Below are positions 55,467 through 64,000 of a stretch of DNA of 64,000 nt, one piece after another. Position 1 is the stretch's first letter. Every line of letters begins with the position of its first letter. Origin of the DNA: Pseudomonas sp. MYb327 (GTDB lineage: Bacteria; Pseudomonadota; Gammaproteobacteria; Pseudomonadales; Pseudomonadaceae); the NCBI RefSeq assembly GCF_040438925.1, contig NZ_CP159258.1, positions 1,254,001 to 1,318,000 on the forward strand, written 5' to 3'. The notes beneath the pieces were generated by a model. The model worked only from the letters and a program-made list of their open reading frames with translations. It was not told the DNA's origin and did no database searches. A program made the translations under genes and the position numbers.

Positions 55467-58400
55467 AGCGTGGTTTGAAAATAACGCTGCTGGCGATTCT
55501 GGCGCTGCTGCTGCTGATAGTCCTGACGCTGACCACGGTGCTGAGCACGGCGACGGGCAGTCGATGGGCGCTGGGATTTGTGCCGGGTCTGACCCTGGAC
55601 AATTTCCAGGGTCGCTTGGGCGGGCAGTGGAGCGCTGACCATGTGTTGTGGCAGCAAGGCACCAGCAAGGTTGAGCTGACCCAAGTGATTTTTGCCTGGT
55701 CGCCGCTGTGCCTGACGCGCATGACGCTGTGCATCGAGCAATTACAGGCCGATCAGGTCAGCCTGCAATTTGCGCCGGGCACCGATGAAGAAAGCAGCGG
55801 GCCGATCAGCCTCCCGGATCTGAAATTACCTGTCGCACTGGAACTCGGTGACGTAAAGGTTGGCAGCCTGTTGTTCAACGGCAGCGAACAGCTCAAGGGT
55901 CTGCAACTGGCTGCACACTGGACCGCAAAGGGTTTGCAGATTGATTCCGTCGCGTTGCAAAGGGATGAATTGAGCCTGAATTTGTCTGGCCTGCTGCAAC
56001 CCAGCGGCAACTGGCCGCTTAATGTCGAAGGCAAACTGACCCTGCCGGCGCCAGGCACCATGCCATGGGCGTTGGCCCTGAAGATCGACGGCGATCTGCT
56101 GAAAACCCTGAATCTGAAAGCCGACAGCAGCGGCTATCTCAATGGGCAACTGACCGGCGAATTGCAACCGTTGGTGGAAAACCTGCCGGCCAAGGTGCGC
56201 ATCACCGCGGACGGCTTCAAGCCCGGCGCTGACCTGCCGGACACCCTGCAACTCAATCAACTGGAACTCAGCGGCGCGGGCGACCTGAAAAATGGCTATG
56301 CGCTGATCGGTAGCGCCACGTTGCCCGCCGAGGAAGGCCCTGTCGCGCTGGTGCTGCAAGGCAAGGTCGACGCCAATGGCGCGCAAATAGCTGCGCTGGA
56401 CCTCACCGCCAACGAAAAACAAAACTTCAAACTCACCGGGCAACTCGACTGGAGCAAAGGCCTGAGCGCCGAGGCGAAAATCAACTGGCTGGACTTCCCG
56501 TGGCACCGGCTCTATCCGCTGATCGACGAACCGGAAGTGGCGCTGCGCAGCTTCAACGGTGAAGTCTCCTACACCGATGGCAAATACCTTGGCAACTTCA
56601 AAGCCGCCCTGGACGGCCCGGCGGGGGCGTTCAGCCTGACCAGCCCGTTTGCCGGCGACTTGAGCAAAATTTACCTGCAACAGATTCAACTCGTTGCGGG
56701 GCAGGGCAAGGCTGAAGGTCATTTGAACCTGCAATTTGCCGATGGCATCGCCTGGGACACCGCGCTGGATCTGTCGGCGATCAATCCCGCGTACTGGGTC
56801 GCGGAATTGCCGGGCATTCTCGCTGGACCGCTGCGCAGCAAAGGCGAGATGAAAAACGAAAAACTCAGCCTGACCGCCGATCTCGATCTGAAGGGCAAGC
56901 TGCGTGGCCAACCGGCCGTCCTGCAAGCCAAGGCCGATGGCGGCGGCGAGCAATGGAACCTCAGCGCGCTGCAAATTCGCCTGGGCGACAACAGCATCAA
57001 CGGCAAGGGCAGCCTGCAACAGAAACTTTCCGGTCAGATCGATATCAAGCTGCCGCGACTGGCGCAGCTCTGGCCGCAACTGCGCGGCCAAGTCAATGGT
57101 CGGGTCGATGTCGCCGGCACACTCAAGGCACCGCAAGGCAAGCTCGGTCTGCAAGGTTCGCAACTGGCGTTCGCCGATAATCGCCTGCAAAGCCTGAACC
57201 TGGATGCCACGCTCGACAGCGCGCAACGGGCGAAAATCGATCTCAAGGGCAGCGGCATCCAGGCCGGCGATACTTCGCTAGGGACGCTGACCGCCAGTGG
57301 TCAGGGCGACATCAAGAACCAGAAACTCACCCTCGACTTGCAAGGGCCGAAGCTGAAATTGGCTCTCGGGCTGGACGGTGCGCTGGACAAAGGCAACTGG
57401 CGCGGACGCCTCGCCAGCGGTGACATCCAGGCCGGCGGCCAGGACTGGAAGCTGCAAGGTCCGGCGAAGCTCGAACGGCTGGCGGACGGCAAAATCAACT
57501 TTGGCGCTCATTGCTGGATGTCCGGTCCAGCCAGTTTGTGCGGTGAAGACCAACGGCTGATGCCCGAGCCGAAGTTGCGTTATCACCTCAAGCAATTCCC
57601 CATCGACAGCCTCGCGCAGTGGTTGCCGAAAGACTTTGCATGGCAGGGCCGGCTCAATGCCGACGTGCAGCTTGATCTTCCCGCGAGCGGCCCGAATGGC
57701 CTGATCAGCATCGATGCCGGCGGTGGTACGTTGCGGGTGAAGGATAAGGACCAATGGCTGGACTTCCCGTACCAGACCCTGAAACTCACCAGCAAACTCA
57801 CACCCAAACGCATCGACACCGATCTCAACTTTGTCGGCGGCAAACTCGGTGAACTGATGGTTCAGGCTCAGATCAACCCGCTGCCGAAGAACAAACCGGT
57901 CACTGGCTCATTCCGCTTGAGCGGCCTGGACCTGTCGGTGGCGCGGCCGTTCGTGCCCATGGTCGAGAAACTGACTGGTCGCTTGAACGGCAGCGGCACG
58001 ATTTCCGGTGGTTTGCTGGCGCCGCAAGTCAACGGTAATTTGCTGCTCAGCGACGGCGAAGTGTCCGGGCCTGAGTTGCCGATGGAGCTTAAAGCCTTGC
58101 AGCTTCGCGCGCTGATCGCTGGCGAAACCGTGCAGTTGAACGGCGACTGGAAAAGCGGCAAGACCGGCCAGGGTACGTTGACCGGCGATATCGCCTGGGG
58201 CCAGGCGCTGGTAGTGGATCTGGCGCTCAAGGGCTCGCAATTGCCGGTCACTGTCGAACCGTACGCCAAGCTCGAAGTGGCTCCGGACCTGAAGATCTCG
58301 ATCAAGGACGACAAACTGGCGGTCGCCGGTAAAGTGCTGGTGCCCAAGGGCGATATCACCATTCGCGAGCTGCCGCCGTCGACGGTCAAGGTCTCCGATG

Positions 58401-59137
58401 ACACGGTGATCGTCGGCCAGCAGACCGAAGAGGGCAAACCGCCGATAGCCACGGTCATGGACATCGATGTGGTGGTCGGTCAGGACAAACTCAGCTTCGC
58501 CGGGTTTGGCCTCACGGCGAACCTGCAAGGTCACGTGCACATCGGCGATAACCTCGACACCCGAGGCGAACTCTGGCTCAACGACGGGCGTTACCGTGCC
58601 TACGGCCAGCGCCTGACGGTGCGCCGGGCGCGGTTGCTGTTTGCCGGGCCGATCGATCAGCCGTACCTCGACATCGAAGCCATTCGCCAGACCGACGACG
58701 TGATTGCGGGCATCCGCTTGAGCGGCAACGCCGAGCAGCCGACCACGCAGATTTTCTCCGAACCGGCGATGAGTCAGGAGCAGGCGCTGTCCTATCTGGT
58801 GCTGGGGCGTCCGCTGGCCAGCAACGGTGAAGACAACAACATGCTCGCCCAGGCCGCCCTCGGGTTGGGCTTGATGGGCAGCTCCAAGGTGACGGGCGGT
58901 TTAGCGAAGAACCTCGGCATCGAGGATTTTCAGCTTGATACCGAGGGCAGCGGCGATGCGACCAGTGTGGTGGCCAGCGGCAACCTCTCAGAGAAACTCA
59001 GCCTGCGCTATGGCGTTGGCGTGTTTGAACCGGCTAACACCATTGCCTTGCGTTACAAGCTGAGCAAAAAAGTCTACCTCGAAGCCGCTGGCGGCGTGGC
59101 CAGCTCACTGGACATCTTCTACAAGCGGGATTTCTAA
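55463..59137 (+). CDS. tamB: Translocation and assembly module protein TamB
   Basis: A 1224-aa protein: an N-terminal membrane anchor (ITLLAILALLLLIVLTLTTVL), a very long beta-rich AsmA-like/chorein-type taco-shaped groove made of repeated LxLxG segments, and a C-terminal DUF490 domain (VRRARLLFAGPIDQPYLDIEAIRQTDDVIAGIRLSGNAEQP; SLRYGVGVFEPANTIALRYKLSKK). It spans the periplasm from the inner membrane to TamA and is thought to carry phospholipids outward. It is translationally coupled to tamA. Confidence 0.95.
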   Translation: MKRGLKITLLAILALLLLIVLTLTTVLSTATGSRWALGFVPGLTLDNFQGRLGGQWSADHVLWQQGTSKVELTQVIFAWSPLCLTRMTLCIEQLQADQVSLQFAPGTDEESSGPISLPDLKLPVALELGDVKVGSLLFNGSEQLKGLQLAAHWTAKGLQIDSVALQRDELSLNLSGLLQPSGNWPLNVEGKLTLPAPGTMPWALALKIDGDLLKTLNLKADSSGYLNGQLTGELQPLVENLPAKVRITADGFKPGADLPDTLQLNQLELSGAGDLKNGYALIGSATLPAEEGPVALVLQGKVDANGAQIAALDLTANEKQNFKLTGQLDWSKGLSAEAKINWLDFPWHRLYPLIDEPEVALRSFNGEVSYTDGKYLGNFKAALDGPAGAFSLTSPFAGDLSKIYLQQIQLVAGQGKAEGHLNLQFADGIAWDTALDLSAINPAYWVAELPGILAGPLRSKGEMKNEKLSLTADLDLKGKLRGQPAVLQAKADGGGEQWNLSALQIRLGDNSINGKGSLQQKLSGQIDIKLPRLAQLWPQLRGQVNGRVDVAGTLKAPQGKLGLQGSQLAFADNRLQSLNLDATLDSAQRAKIDLKGSGIQAGDTSLGTLTASGQGDIKNQKLTLDLQGPKLKLALGLDGALDKGNWRGRLASGDIQAGGQDWKLQGPAKLERLADGKINFGAHCWMSGPASLCGEDQRLMPEPKLRYHLKQFPIDSLAQWLPKDFAWQGRLNADVQLDLPASGPNGLISIDAGGGTLRVKDKDQWLDFPYQTLKLTSKLTPKRIDTDLNFVGGKLGELMVQAQINPLPKNKPVTGSFRLSGLDLSVARPFVPMVEKLTGRLNGSGTISGGLLAPQVNGNLLLSDGEVSGPELPMELKALQLRALIAGETVQLNGDWKSGKTGQGTLTGDIAWGQALVVDLALKGSQLPVTVEPYAKLEVAPDLKISIKDDKLAVAGKVLVPKGDITIRELPPSTVKVSDDTVIVGQQTEEGKPPIATVMDIDVVVGQDKLSFAGFGLTANLQGHVHIGDNLDTRGELWLNDGRYRAYGQRLTVRRARLLFAGPIDQPYLDIEAIRQTDDVIAGIRLSGNAEQPTTQIFSEPAMSQEQALSYLVLGRPLASNGEDNNMLAQAALGLGLMGSSKVTGGLAKNLGIEDFQLDTEGSGDATSVVASGNLSEKLSLRYGVGVFEPANTIALRYKLSKKVYLEAAGGVASSLDIFYKRDF

Positions 59138-59170
59138 GCCGCGTTCCTTTCTGGATATTGCCTCTCCCCC

Positions 59171-59237
59171 AATCGCTGGCAAGCCAGCTCCTACAGGGCT
59201 CACATCGCACCTGTAGGAGCTGGTTTGCCAGCGATTG
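59171..59237. repeat. Inverted REP pair after tamB
   Basis: AATCGCTGGCAAGCCAGCTCC and GTAGGAGCTGGTTTGCCAGC form the arms. Confidence 0.85.
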
Positions 59238-59305
59238 CGTTCATGCGTCCACCGTAATACCCGACACCACTGGTCAACTAAATACAAAGCAAACTATCTA
59301 TTAGG

Positions 59306-59360
59306 TTGACATCGGCTGCCTAGGCAGTAACATCTCGACATACATTCACTGCCTAGGCAG
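59306..59360 (+). promoter_or_regulatory. Promoter and double operator of the MarR/efflux operon
   Basis: -35 TTGACA (59306-59311) and -10 TAACAT (59328-59333) with a 16-bp spacer. The perfect palindrome CTGCCTAGGCAG fills the spacer (59316-59327), and an identical copy lies at 59349-59360, 33 bp further on. MarR binding here would block RNA polymerase. Confidence 0.8.
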
Positions 59361-59375
59361 CTAATTGGTGGTCAG

Positions 59376-59858
59376 ATGAAACATTTCACCCCAGACAACT
59401 TCCACAATTGCCATCTCGGTCTATTGCTCGGGCGCGCGGCGCTGCTTAAGGACCGCATCATCGACACGCACATGGAACCCCATGGCATCACCGCCGCGCA
59501 GTTCAAAGTGCTGATCATCATGGCTCAGTTCGGCGTCGATACGCCGGGTGAACTGTGCCGGCACTTGTCCCTCGACAGCGGTTCGATGACCCGCATGCTC
59601 GATCGTCTGGAACAGAAAGGTTTCCTCGCCCGCCAACGCTCTGAAGCGGATCGCCGTCAGGTGCGACTGGTGCTGACCGAAGAGGGCCAGATTCTGGCCG
59701 ATCGCCTTCCGCACATCGGTGCCGACGCGATGAACCAACTGGTCGAGGTCGTCACGCCGCAAGAGCTGGAGACCCTGGAAAAGATCCTCAAGAAAATTTT
59801 GGTCGCAGCCGGTGACTCGATCACTTTGCTGCGAGTAGGTGGTCATGATGAACAGTAA
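59376..59858 (+). CDS. MarR-family repressor of the emr operon
   Basis: A 160-aa MarR/EmrR-type protein: MEPHGITAAQFKVLIIMAQFGVDTPGELCRHLSLDSGSMTRMLDRLEQKGFLARQRSEADRRQVRLVLTEEG is the winged HTH with its wing (residues ~28-105). It is the first gene of the operon and lies just after two identical 12-bp palindromes, so it probably represses itself and the pump genes until a toxic ligand binds. Its end overlaps the outer-membrane factor start. Confidence 0.93.
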   Translation: MKHFTPDNFHNCHLGLLLGRAALLKDRIIDTHMEPHGITAAQFKVLIIMAQFGVDTPGELCRHLSLDSGSMTRMLDRLEQKGFLARQRSEADRRQVRLVLTEEGQILADRLPHIGADAMNQLVEVVTPQELETLEKILKKILVAAGDSITLLRVGGHDEQ

Positions 59859-61317
59859 AACCTTGCGCAGCAGCCTGAGCCTGCTGCTGTTGGCCTTGGG
59901 TCTGGCCGGTTGCGCCAGTTACAGCGGCCTGAATACCGAAGGCGTCAGCCTCGATGCGAAAAACCTCAAGGCCGGGCAATCCCTCAGCGGCGTGACACTG
60001 TCGCCCGCAGCCTGGCCGAAAAGCGACTGGTGGAAAAGCCTCGGCGACCCTCAACTCGACGGTCTGATCCGCGAAGCACTGCGCGACAGCCCGGACATGC
60101 AAATCGCCGATGCCCGCGCCCATCAGGCCAGCGCCGCCGCGTATGCTGCCGACGCGGCACGGATGCCGACCCTGGATGCCAGCGCCGGTGTCAGCCGTTC
60201 GCGTCTGGCGCGCGATCAAGACCCGTTGGGGCAGGGCGACAACTACGCCACCGTGCGCAACATCAGCGCCAGCTTCAATTACAACTTCGACCTCTGGGGC
60301 GGCCAGCGTGACGCCTGGGAAGCTGCATTGGGCCAGGCTCGCGCCGCCGAAGTCGATCAGCAGGCTGCGCAGTTGACCTTGTCTGCCGACGTCGCCCGCG
60401 CCTACAGCGATTTGGGGCAGGCGCACATCGTTTACGACTTGTCCGCTGAAGACCTCAAGCGCACCAAGCAAATGCTCGACCTGAGCCAGCGTCGCCTGAG
60501 TTCCGGGATCGACAGCCAGTATCAGTTCCAGCAGACCGAAAGCCTGGCAGCCACTTCCGAAGCCAACCTGATCGACGCCGAAAAACGCCTGCAAAGCGCG
60601 AAAATCGCCTTGGCGGTGCTACTGGGCAAAGGCCCGGATCGCGGCAATGAAATCGCTCGGCCGAAAATCCTCCAGGCCAGCGCCGTGGCGTTGCCGTCGG
60701 TGCTTCCAGCCGAGTTACTCGGTCGTCGTCCAGACCTGGTGGCCGCGCGCTGGCGGGTCGAGGCGGCGAGCAAAAATATCGACGCCGGCAAGACCCAGTT
60801 CTATCCAAACTTGAATCTCAGCGCCGCGGCCGGTGCCGAATCTTTGTTGGGCGATGCGATGTTCGGTTCGGCCAGTCGTTTCTTCAATGTCGCGCCGACG
60901 ATTTCGGTGCCGATTTTCGACGGTGGTCGCCTGCGCGCCGACCTCGATTCCCGCGACGCCGACTACGACCTCGCGGTGGCGCAGTACAACAAAAGCCTGG
61001 TGCGAGCGTTGGGGGATGTCAGTGACAGCATCAACCAGCTGCGCGATATCGGCCGGCAGATTGCCGCCCAGCAGCATGCGACTGATATCGCCCAGGATTC
61101 TTACAACACCGTGGTACAGCGGTACGGTTCCGGCATCGGTAACTATCTGGACGTGCTCAGCATCGAGCAACAATTGCTCCAGGCCCAGCGTCAGCTGGCC
61201 AACCTGAATGCCGAGCAGATCGACCTGTCGATCCAACTGATGCAAGCGCTGGGCGGCGGTTATCAGCCTGAGGCCATTGCCTCGGCCAACGCCACGCCCG
61301 CCACGCTGACTCACTAA
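59848..61317 (+). CDS. Outer-membrane efflux lipoprotein, NodT/OprM type
   Basis: A 489-aa TolC-like channel. The lipoprotein signal peptide is MNSKTLRSSLSLLLLALGLAGC, with LAGC as lipobox. The paired OEP domains have WWKSLGDPQLDGLIREALRDSPDMQIADAR and, in the second repeat, LGRRPDLVAARWRVEAASKNIDAGKTQFYPNLNLSA. It gives the exit duct for the EmrA/EmrB-like pair encoded next. The ATG at 59848 follows AGGTGG at a good spacing; 59845 is possible. Confidence 0.93.
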   Translation: MNSKTLRSSLSLLLLALGLAGCASYSGLNTEGVSLDAKNLKAGQSLSGVTLSPAAWPKSDWWKSLGDPQLDGLIREALRDSPDMQIADARAHQASAAAYAADAARMPTLDASAGVSRSRLARDQDPLGQGDNYATVRNISASFNYNFDLWGGQRDAWEAALGQARAAEVDQQAAQLTLSADVARAYSDLGQAHIVYDLSAEDLKRTKQMLDLSQRRLSSGIDSQYQFQQTESLAATSEANLIDAEKRLQSAKIALAVLLGKGPDRGNEIARPKILQASAVALPSVLPAELLGRRPDLVAARWRVEAASKNIDAGKTQFYPNLNLSAAAGAESLLGDAMFGSASRFFNVAPTISVPIFDGGRLRADLDSRDADYDLAVAQYNKSLVRALGDVSDSINQLRDIGRQIAAQQHATDIAQDSYNTVVQRYGSGIGNYLDVLSIEQQLLQAQRQLANLNAEQIDLSIQLMQALGGGYQPEAIASANATPATLTH

Positions 61318-61332
61318 TTCAAGGTATTCATC

Positions 61333-62535
61333 ATGGCTACTGCCGATACAACTCAACCCACTGACAATGCCTCCGCCAACCCAAATGCCGGCAAGCGCAA
61401 AATCATGATATTGGTGCTCGCCGTGGTGGTTGCGCTAGGTGGCGCCGGCGTCTGGGCTTACCACGAGTTCTATGGTCGCTGGAGCGAAAGCACCGACGAC
61501 GCCTATGTGAACGGCAACGTGGTGGAAATCACGCCGCTGGTCACCGGCACCGTGGTCAGCATTGGCGCCGACGATGGCGATCTGGTCCACGAAGGCCAGG
61601 TGCTGGTGAACTTCGACCCGAACGATGCCGAAATCGGGTTGCAAAGCGCCCAGGCCAATCTGGCCCGCACCGTGCGTCAGGTGCGTGGCCTGTACAGCAA
61701 CGTCGATGGCCAGAAAGCCCAGGTCAACGCCCAGCAAGCTGAAGTGCAGAAAGCGCAAGACAACTTCAATCGCCGCAAGAACCTCGCCGCTGGCGGGGCG
61801 ATTTCCCAGGAAGAACTGTCCCACGCTCGCGATGACCTGACCTCGGCGCTAAACGCCTTGGCCGACGCCAAACAGCGACTGAAAACCACCAGCGCCTTGG
61901 TGGATGACACCGTGGTGTCATCGCATCCGGACGTGATGGCCGCCGCCGCGCAACTGCGTCAGGCGTATCTGAACAATGCCCGCAGCACCTTGATCGCGCC
62001 GGTCACCGGTTACGTGGCCAAGCGCACCGTGCAACTCGGCCAACGGGTGCAGCCGGGCGAGGCGCTGATGGCGGTGATTCCGCTGGATCAGCTGTGGATC
62101 GACGCCAACTTCAAGGAAACCCAGCTGCGCGACATGCGCATCGGCCAACCGGTGGAGATCGAAACCGACCTCTACGGCAGTGACGTGACCTACAGCGGCA
62201 CCGTCGACAGCCTTGGCGCCGGGACCGGCAGCGCGTTCGCCCTGTTGCCGGCGCAGAACGCCACGGGTAACTGGATCAAGATCGTGCAGCGGGTGCCGGT
62301 GCGGATTCACGTCAATGCCGAAGAACTGGCCAGGCACCCGTTACGGGTCGGCCTGTCGACGGTGGTCGATGTCAACCTGCGCGACCAGAGTGGCCCGGTG
62401 CTGGCGCAACAGCCAGCGCAAAAGGCCTCGTTCAGCACCAGCATCTATGACCGCCAATTGGCCGAGGCCGACGCGATGATCACCCAACTGATCCACGACA
62501 ACAGCGCTGCGGCCAGCAAGACCGCGCAGCGCTGA
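61333..62535 (+). CDS. emrA: EmrA-like membrane fusion protein
   Basis: A 400-aa HlyD/EmrA adaptor: a membrane anchor (KIMILVLAVVVALGGAGVWAYH), the barrel-sandwich half STDDAYVNGNVVEITPLVTGTVVSIGADDGDLVHEGQ, a coiled-coil hairpin (residues ~105-200) and the second half RSTLIAPVTGYVAKRTVQLGQRVQPGEALMAVIPLDQLWIDANFKETQL. It joins the inner-membrane pump to the outer-membrane channel. Only 15 bp separate it from the upstream gene. Confidence 0.94.
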   Translation: MATADTTQPTDNASANPNAGKRKIMILVLAVVVALGGAGVWAYHEFYGRWSESTDDAYVNGNVVEITPLVTGTVVSIGADDGDLVHEGQVLVNFDPNDAEIGLQSAQANLARTVRQVRGLYSNVDGQKAQVNAQQAEVQKAQDNFNRRKNLAAGGAISQEELSHARDDLTSALNALADAKQRLKTTSALVDDTVVSSHPDVMAAAAQLRQAYLNNARSTLIAPVTGYVAKRTVQLGQRVQPGEALMAVIPLDQLWIDANFKETQLRDMRIGQPVEIETDLYGSDVTYSGTVDSLGAGTGSAFALLPAQNATGNWIKIVQRVPVRIHVNAEELARHPLRVGLSTVVDVNLRDQSGPVLAQQPAQKASFSTSIYDRQLAEADAMITQLIHDNSAAASKTAQR

Positions 62536-62549
62536 TTCACACCGACCCC

Positions 62550-62639
62550 TGTGGGAGCGAGCCTGCTCGCGATAGCGTCCGATCAGTCAACGTTGATGTT
62601 GAATGTCATTGCGCCTTCGCGAGCAGGCTCGCTCCCACA
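62550..62639. repeat. Inverted REP pair inside the efflux operon
   Basis: GTGGGAGCGAGCCTGCTCGCG and CTTCGCGAGCAGGCTCGCTC lie between emrA and emrB. They could alter the ratio of the two proteins by protecting the upstream RNA. Confidence 0.85.
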
Positions 62640-62694
62640 AGGTCAGCTGCGCCTGTAATGGGCGCAACGCAACCCGAGTTTCAAAGGATTCGCG

Positions 62695-64000
62695 ATGAGC
62701 AATAACGCGTCTTTCACGCCACCCAGCCTGCTGCTCAGCACCATCGGCCTGTCGCTGGCGACCTTCATGCAGGTGCTCGACACCACCATCGCCAACGTGG
62801 CGCTGCCGACGATATCCGGCAACCTCGGGGTGAGTTCGGAACAGGGCACCTGGGTGATCACCTCGTTTGCAGTCAGCAACGCGATTGCACTGCCGCTGAC
62901 CGGCTGGCTCAGTCGCCGCTTCGGCGAGGTGAAGCTGTTTGTCTGGGCGACGCTGTTGTTTGTGCTGGCTTCGTTCCTGTGCGGGATTTCCACGTCCATG
63001 CCGGAGCTGGTGGGCTTCCGCGTCTTGCAAGGCGTGGTGGCGGGGCCGTTGTACCCGATGACCCAGACCCTGCTGATCGCGGTTTACCCCCCGGCAAAAC
63101 GGGGGCTGGCACTGGCGCTGCTGGCGATGGTCACGGTGGTGGCGCCGATTGCCGGGCCGATCCTCGGCGGCTGGATCACTGACAGTTACAGCTGGCCGTG
63201 GATCTTCTTCATCAACGTGCCGATCGGTTTGTTCGCCGCGTGGGTGGTCACGCAACAAATGAAGAAACGCCCGGTGGTCACCAGCCGCCAGCCCATGGAT
63301 TACGTCGGTCTCATCGCGTTGATCATCGGTGTCGGTGCGCTACAGATCGTCCTCGATAAAGGCAACGATGCCGACTGGTTCGAGTCCAGTTTCATTATTG
63401 TCGGTTCGGTGATCTCCGTGGTCGCCCTGGCGTTCTTCGTGATTTGGGAAATGACCGACGAACATCCGGTGGTCAATCTGCGGCTGTTCGCCCACCGCAA
63501 CTTCCGCTACGGCACCATCGTGTTGATTCTGGGTTATGCCGGGTTCTTCGGGATCAACCTGATCCTGCCGCAATGGCTGCAAACGCGACTGGGCTACACC
63601 GCGACCTGGGCCGGTTTTGCCGTGGCACCGCTGGGGATACTGCCGGTGCTGCTGGCGCCGTTTGTTGGCAAGTACGCACCAAAATTCGACATGCGGCTGC
63701 TGGCGGGCGGGGCGTTCCTGGCGATCGGCCTCAGCTGTTTCATGCGCGCCGGGTTTACCAATGAAGTGGACTTCCAGCACATCGCCATGGTGCAGCTGTT
63801 CATGGGTATTGGCGTGGCGCTGTTCTTCATGCCGACCCTGACCATTCTGCTGTCGGACCTGCCACCGAGCCAGATTGCCGACGGCTCGGGCCTGGCCACG
63901 TTCCTGCGGACGTTGGGCGGTAGTTTCGCGGCCTCGTTGACCACCTGGATCTGGATCCGCCGCGCCGACCAACACCATGCTTACTTGACCGAAAGCATCA
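62695..64000 (+). CDS. emrB: EmrB-like DHA2-family drug:proton antiporter (3' end outside window)
   Basis: The frame is open to the right edge, giving 435 codons. It is a 14-helix DHA2 major facilitator protein: SLATFMQVLDTTIANVALPTISGNLG (helix 1, motif D1), WVITSFAVSNAIALPLTGWLSRRFGEVKLF (motif A), RVLQGVVAGPLYPMTQTLL (motif B) and VAPIAGPILGGWITDSYSWPWIFFINVPIG (motif C). With the upstream EmrA-like and NodT-type proteins it forms a tripartite pump for hydrophobic toxic compounds. AAAGGATT precedes the ATG. Confidence 0.94.
   Translation, partial: MSNNASFTPPSLLLSTIGLSLATFMQVLDTTIANVALPTISGNLGVSSEQGTWVITSFAVSNAIALPLTGWLSRRFGEVKLFVWATLLFVLASFLCGISTSMPELVGFRVLQGVVAGPLYPMTQTLLIAVYPPAKRGLALALLAMVTVVAPIAGPILGGWITDSYSWPWIFFINVPIGLFAAWVVTQQMKKRPVVTSRQPMDYVGLIALIIGVGALQIVLDKGNDADWFESSFIIVGSVISVVALAFFVIWEMTDEHPVVNLRLFAHRNFRYGTIVLILGYAGFFGINLILPQWLQTRLGYTATWAGFAVAPLGILPVLLAPFVGKYAPKFDMRLLAGGAFLAIGLSCFMRAGFTNEVDFQHIAMVQLFMGIGVALFFMPTLTILLSDLPPSQIADGSGLATFLRTLGGSFAASLTTWIWIRRADQHHAYLTESI

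Overview
The window is chromosomal DNA of a Pseudomonas of the fluorescens group. The evidence is GC-rich coding, dense REP-type hairpins of the GTAGGAGC...GCGA kind between genes, and Pseudomonas hallmark loci: liuABCD/liuE/liuR, phnWX, tamAB-xthA, and two signature small RNAs that I recognise from sequence, PrrF and CrcY. No tRNA, rRNA, insertion sequence, prophage or CRISPR array was seen.

Layout. 1-10722: a rightward catabolic block with two acyl-CoA dehydrogenases, two thiolases, two short-chain dehydrogenases, a MaoC hydratase, a LuxR-type regulator, a DUF1329 protein and a KshA-like Rieske oxygenase. Several members resemble actinobacterial steroid C/D-ring enzymes (FadA6, IpdF, KshA), so I read it as the end of a steroid or related polycyclic terpenoid pathway. 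It is interrupted by a 70-bp tandem array built on a REP unit (3711-4104). 11160-14870: fadH, a D-cysteine desulfhydrase/ACC-deaminase-like gene and a cytochrome b561. 15059-22076: 2-aminoethylphosphonate use (phnW, phnX, two LysR regulators, an OPA-family transporter and a FAD amine oxidoreductase). 22086-27094: an orphan VgrG, a YebC-family protein, an LRR-protein kinase fusion and a ZapE-like ATPase. 27299-30346: an ECF sigma/anti-sigma pair divergent from a catalase-like peroxidase and a cytochrome b561; both promoters share one architecture (GGAATAA-N14-CGTCY). 30449-36733: an M14 carboxypeptidase, then a GntR regulator, polar amino-acid-type ABC transporter and gamma-glutamyltransferase set behind a sigma54 promoter.

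36936-37048 is prrF with a Fur box over its -10. 38291-47885 is the leucine/isovalerate cluster: liuABCD leftward, an acyl-CoA ligase rightward, then crcY, liuE and liuR leftward; three near-identical palindromes mark LiuR sites. crcY has a sigma54 promoter and a possible CbrB site beside the end of liuE, linking the region to carbon catabolite control. 48035-50365 is a LysR/acyl-CoA dehydrogenase pair. 50419-59137 carries a PstS-OmpA fusion, xthA, a GNAT protein and tamAB. 59376-64000 is a MarR-controlled emr-type tripartite drug efflux operon that runs off the right edge, with two identical 12-bp palindromes in its promoter.

Gene starts were chosen from ribosome-binding sites and family N-termini. 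Family assignments rest on motifs and remembered sequences, not on searches.
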